A stretch of DNA of 42,336 nt from a virus: positions 1 to 42,336 of the IMG/VR virus record IMGVR_UViG_3300025162_000090; one strand, written 5' to 3'. Position numbers and translations under genes: made by a program. A model generated the notes under the pieces. That model ran no database searches. It was given only the letters and a program-made list of their open reading frames with translations, and was not told where the DNA came from. This document shows, in pieces, positions 39,600 through 42,336 of the stretch. Each line of letters opens with the position of its first letter. Positions within the stretch are counted from its first letter, which is position 1.

Positions 39600-40037
39600 A
39601 TGAAAGGCTTCAAAATCGATTGGAACGATTTGCCTAATAAGAAATTAACACCTGAGCAAATTAAGGATCTTAAAAAGAGACTAGAAGACTTCGAGAAAGA
39701 CGGCATGGATCGGTTAGCCGCGAGCTTGCCAGAATTTCCGCCTTTGAAGCCCGGTGGAGATGTTTGCGTCAGGGAAATATTATCGGATAATTTCACCGAT
39801 GAAGAAATAAACTATATTTACAGTAAATATAAGGGAACAATGCTATTGGATCAACCCGAGGACGTCGAGAAAGGCAAGGAGGTAAAGGTGAGCGGACGCG
39901 AGGAACTTAATAAATCTGATACGGATAAAGGGAAGGTTGTCTTCTCAATTCTTCCCAAAGATCCGACTGATGAAGAACTCCAAGACTTTATCAATAATCT
40001 GACCGGAAAAGATCCGGCAGACAACGATAAAAAATAA
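39600..40037 (+). CDS. Acidic partner of the zincin gene, unknown
   Basis: 145 residues from ATG 39600, chosen because AAGGA lies 8 bases before it; an ATG at 39591 is nearer and less likely. Helical and highly charged (WNDLPNKKLTPEQIKDLKKRLEDFEKDG, then NFTDEEINYIYSKYKG). It shares the AT-rich composition of the zincin gene and ends at a terminator, so the two were likely acquired together. It might inhibit or chaperone the enzyme. No family recognised. Confidence 0.65.
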   Translation: MKGFKIDWNDLPNKKLTPEQIKDLKKRLEDFEKDGMDRLAASLPEFPPLKPGGDVCVREILSDNFTDEEINYIYSKYKGTMLLDQPEDVEKGKEVKVSGREELNKSDTDKGKVVFSILPKDPTDEELQDFINNLTGKDPADNDKK

Positions 40038-40045
40038 GAAAATAT

Positions 40046-40081
40046 AAACCGCCAACCGCAAATCATGGTTGGCGGTTTTTT
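40046..40081 (+). terminator. Strong terminator after the zincin pair
   Basis: AAACCGCCAACC (40046-40057), 9-base loop, GGTTGGCGGTTT (40067-40078) followed by TTT. A perfect 12-bp stem. Confidence 0.92.
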
Positions 40082-40112
40082 GCAATAGAGGTAGATCGAA
40101 AATAATAATCTG

Positions 40113-40144
40113 TTGTATAATGTTTTTGTACGTTCGAAACGTAC
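40113..40144 (+). promoter_or_regulatory. Late promoter with TATAAT box and palindromic start
   Basis: TATAAT at 40116-40121 without a good TTGACA upstream. The predicted transcript start coincides with the palindrome GTACGTTCGAAACGTAC (40128-40144), which is either an operator or a 5' hairpin. The same arrangement is seen at 2894-2906. Confidence 0.6.
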
Positions 40145-40188
40145 GTAATTTTAGGACGTGACCCGGTAGTTATAACCACTACGACACA

Positions 40189-40230
40189 CGGCCAGACAGA
40201 GAGCAATCTCAGGTCTGGCCGTTTTCGTTT
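40189..40230 (+). terminator. Leader attenuator hairpin before the protease gene
   Basis: CGGCCAGAC (40189-40197) pairs with GTCTGGCCG (40213-40221). An inner GAGA/TCTC stem closed by a GCAA tetraloop lies within. TTTTCGTTT follows. It sits between the promoter and the ribosome site (AAGGAG, 40231), so it could stop most transcripts unless antitermination occurs. Confidence 0.75.
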
Positions 40231-40244
40231 AAGGAGCTTTTGAC

Positions 40245-41447
40245 ATGACTGATAATAAAAAATCACCCTGGCCAATGCAAACATTTATCCCCTTGAAAAA
40301 GGTGGAGGTGGACGGCGACAAAGTCACCCTGTGGGGTTATGGCGCCATCGAGGAACCGGATCATGCCGGCGAAATAATGGATTACCTTACCTCGAAGCCG
40401 AAGTTTGTCGGATGGTCAAACAAAATATTCAAAGCGACAGGTGGAATTTCCAAAGGCAACGTGCGCGCCCAACATGGCGATATCGTCGCCGGCCACCTGA
40501 TCGAATTCCGCCCTGACGACGATAACAAAGGCTTCTGGGTTGGCGCTGAAATTGACGATGCCAACGAGAAGGAAAAGGTCAAGAAGGGCAATTACACCGG
40601 ATTCTCCGTGGGCGGCTCTTACGCCAACCGCTGGCTGGACGCTACTCACCCCGGCTATTTCCGCTACACCGCCAACCCGGTCGAGATTTCCATCGTGGAT
40701 AGTCCCTGCGCCCCTTCGGCCACCTTCCAGCTGACCAAAGCGGACGGAGCTGAACCGGTCGACATGCAATTCGAGCCGGCTAACAAGGGCGGTGAAATTC
40801 GACTGGGCGAAACCAGCACCGAACTCTACACGGCGATTAGCGTACGGTTGAACGAAGTCTATCCGGCAACACACACCAACACGAACACGGGTCTTGTCGC
40901 AGTCTCGCTCTATTCGAATTACTACATCGACACCTTCGACGGCAAACAGGTCGTCTGTAACGCCGAAGGAAAAAAGTACGTCATTACCTACTCGAAAGAC
41001 GAAAGCGGCGTGATCCAGTTCGGCGACCCCATCGAAGTGACCGAGCACAGGGTATACACCCCGGTCCCGGCTTCTACCGATCTGGCCAAAGCTGTACCAG
41101 CCGCGCCAATCTCCACCTCTGAAATCAGGCTGGATGCTAACAAGCAATCCAACCCTGACCCCATCTCGATGGAACAGATGCCCATGCCGAATATCACCCT
41201 GGAGCTGACGCCGGGAACCACGCCGGCAACTGAAACCCTCGAAACGCACGCGGTCAATACCCGCGATTTGAGCGCTGACTTTGAAGCGATGCTGCCCAAA
41301 ATGGGCGCGTTGATCAAAGCCGAAGTAAAGGCGGCTGTCAGTGAACTGATGGCCGAACTCAAGAAGGCAGACACATCCCTGGATAACCAATCCCATCGGA
41401 TGATCCCCGTCAAAAAACCAAATCGTTTGAAAGTGAACAAGGAGTAA
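40245..41447 (+). CDS. Prohead protease fused to scaffold-like region
   Basis: 400 residues. N-terminal ~170 residues resemble the XkdF-like head maturation protease: KVTLWGYGAIEEPDHAGEIMDY, GNVRAQHGDIVAGHLIEFRPDDDNKGFWVGAEIDD, GNYTGFSVGGSYANRW, and NPVEISIVDSPCAPSATFQLTKA. His in RAQHGDI and Ser in FSVGG are candidate catalytic residues. The rest is a beta-containing insert followed by a long helical/acidic region (DFEAMLPKMGALIKAEVKAAVSELMAELKKAD) fit for a scaffold. The gene precedes the capsid as usual, and has its own promoter and attenuator. Confidence 0.82.
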   Translation: MTDNKKSPWPMQTFIPLKKVEVDGDKVTLWGYGAIEEPDHAGEIMDYLTSKPKFVGWSNKIFKATGGISKGNVRAQHGDIVAGHLIEFRPDDDNKGFWVGAEIDDANEKEKVKKGNYTGFSVGGSYANRWLDATHPGYFRYTANPVEISIVDSPCAPSATFQLTKADGAEPVDMQFEPANKGGEIRLGETSTELYTAISVRLNEVYPATHTNTNTGLVAVSLYSNYYIDTFDGKQVVCNAEGKKYVITYSKDESGVIQFGDPIEVTEHRVYTPVPASTDLAKAVPAAPISTSEIRLDANKQSNPDPISMEQMPMPNITLELTPGTTPATETLETHAVNTRDLSADFEAMLPKMGALIKAEVKAAVSELMAELKKADTSLDNQSHRMIPVKKPNRLKVNKE

Positions 41448-41454
41448 AAATATC

Positions 41455-42336
41455 ATGGCTACACCTATTCTGAAAAAGGCAGATGCTTCTGGGATCATCA
41501 ACTCAGCCCAGGGACTGGCTTCCAAACTCAAAGACCAGGCCGGCGACGGTCAGGTCGACGAAAGCACCATCGATCAACTGCTGGCCGTGCTGAATGTGGC
41601 CGGAGATACCGTCTCTGACGAGACCTCTCCCTCCACGGTTGCCGGCACCGGCACCACCGAATCCACCGGCTCAACCTCAGCTTCAACCGAGACCTCCACC
41701 GGTGCTCCTTCCGATGGGATCAGCTCCGTACCCACCGATATGCAGAAAAGCAATGAGCCGGCTTCTATTCGCCCGCCCGTTCCCACCCTGCTGTTCGACA
41801 ACCAGGAAGACGTCAATTCCAAAGTCCCCGAATTCGTCAATGCCCTGCTGACCGAAGACCTGCATAAAGCGCAGATGATCGCCGGCAAGGACCAGGTGAA
41901 ATTCGACGCCCTGTTTTCAGCTGCTCAGAAGGCGATTATCGGTCGCATCGGCACCGGCAAGGAAATCATGCGCAAACTGGAAAGCTCGGAAATTCCAGTC
42001 GAAGAAGGTATCAAGACCTTGAAGAAGGCTGCTACCTCCGGCTACGTCGCTTCCACCGTCCCCGGTATCAACCTGATCCAGCTCGCCAAGCTCATGCTCC
42101 CGGTATACGCCGGTTTGACCATGCGCCTTCCCGCTGAAGCCCCCAAAGCGATGGGATCAACCACCGCCACCTGGCGCGCTATGCTCGGCTTCGGCACGCT
42201 CGACTTCTCCGACTTCATGTACGGGTCCCATGCCACCGAAGGCGATCCTGGCGTCAATCCCATGTCCGATTACCTGACCTTCGACAGTCCGTACAACGAT
42301 CTGTCCGTGACCGACAACATCACCCTCAAGGCGATT
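41455..42336 (+). CDS. Major capsid protein, partial (runs off the window)
   Basis: 294 codons open at the right edge, from ATG 41455 behind AAGGAG (41439-41444). Residues ~1-100 are acidic, Ser/Thr/Gly-rich and helical in part, with scaffold-like character that the upstream protease probably removes. From ~105 the HK97-type arm and body begin: FVNALLTEDLHKAQMIAGKD, ATSGYVASTVPGINLIQLAKLMLPVYAGLTMRLPAE, TTATWRAMLGFGTLDFSDF. Placement right after the prohead protease supports this. Confidence 0.85.
   Translation, partial: MATPILKKADASGIINSAQGLASKLKDQAGDGQVDESTIDQLLAVLNVAGDTVSDETSPSTVAGTGTTESTGSTSASTETSTGAPSDGISSVPTDMQKSNEPASIRPPVPTLLFDNQEDVNSKVPEFVNALLTEDLHKAQMIAGKDQVKFDALFSAAQKAIIGRIGTGKEIMRKLESSEIPVEEGIKTLKKAATSGYVASTVPGINLIQLAKLMLPVYAGLTMRLPAEAPKAMGSTTATWRAMLGFGTLDFSDFMYGSHATEGDPGVNPMSDYLTFDSPYNDLSVTDNITLKAI

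Noticed and set aside
40416-41531. Long minus-strand frame of 371 codons opposite the protease.
   Set aside because: It mirrors the GC-rich codons of the clear protease gene, has odd composition, and lacks signals.

Overview
The window reads as the greater part of a temperate tailed dsDNA phage genome (Caudoviricetes) in its free, circular form. It opens inside the end of a tail fibre gene and closes inside the major capsid gene. The tail genes (tape measure, tail tube, baseplate) are not in the window and should lie across the break. An attP site resembling the 3' half of a tRNA-Gln gene sits beside the integrase with phage genes on both sides, which is why I read this as an unintegrated molecule. 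The host is inferred, not proven, to be an Anaerolineae/Chloroflexota-like bacterium. The clues are a Thr/Pro-repeat lipoprotein linker, a relic of an Anaerolineae-type Flp pilin, and an endolysin with a Pro-rich linker and SH3 domain.

Layout. 1-696: tail fibre C-terminus. 745-891: Flp pilin ORF broken by one TGA. 888-2844: lysis cassette (GH25-SH3 endolysin, two small membrane proteins, terminator). 2871-4531: a putative promoter, a remarkable interlocking inverted-repeat leader, a glycosyltransferase, a small unknown protein and a terminator. 4562-26408: one very long leftward early operon. Its distal end (4562-9703) is a glycan module of glycosyltransferases and a methyltransferase. The middle (9711-16142) holds many small coupled genes, a tyrosine phosphatase, a VRR-NUC nuclease, a Lar-like protein and a C5 cytosine methyltransferase. 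The proximal end (16142-26408) holds a DnaB-like helicase, a replication protein with repeat tracts, a SNF2 helicase fused to a DNA methyltransferase, a RecT-like annealing protein and a metallopeptidase.

26409-26512 is a divergent control region with opposed promoters and inverted CTACAAAT/ATTTGTAG boxes, followed by an HTH regulator. A strong antisense promoter faces that regulator. 27020-28703 is a lysogeny or moron region with a lipoprotein, a membrane protein and small genes. 28878-30030 holds a terminator, attP, the integrase and its terminator. 30112-42336 is the rightward packaging and head module: terminases, a portal fused to a PI3/4-kinase-like domain, virion proteins, a Mu gpF-like head protein, an inserted AT-rich zincin pair, a second structured late leader, the prohead protease and the capsid.

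How it fits together. The regulator and divergent promoters would set lysis or lysogeny. The leftward operon supplies replication, recombination, anti-restriction methylation and surface-glycan modification. The rightward genes build the head and then the lysis functions. The two late leaders (near 2906 and 40128) both start with stem-forming sequence right at the predicted transcript start, which suggests control by RNA structure or antitermination. The strongest candidates for undescribed biology are the portal-kinase fusion with an internal start, the ABC-A'B'C' leader, the recoded or broken Flp pilin, and the antisense unit over the regulator.
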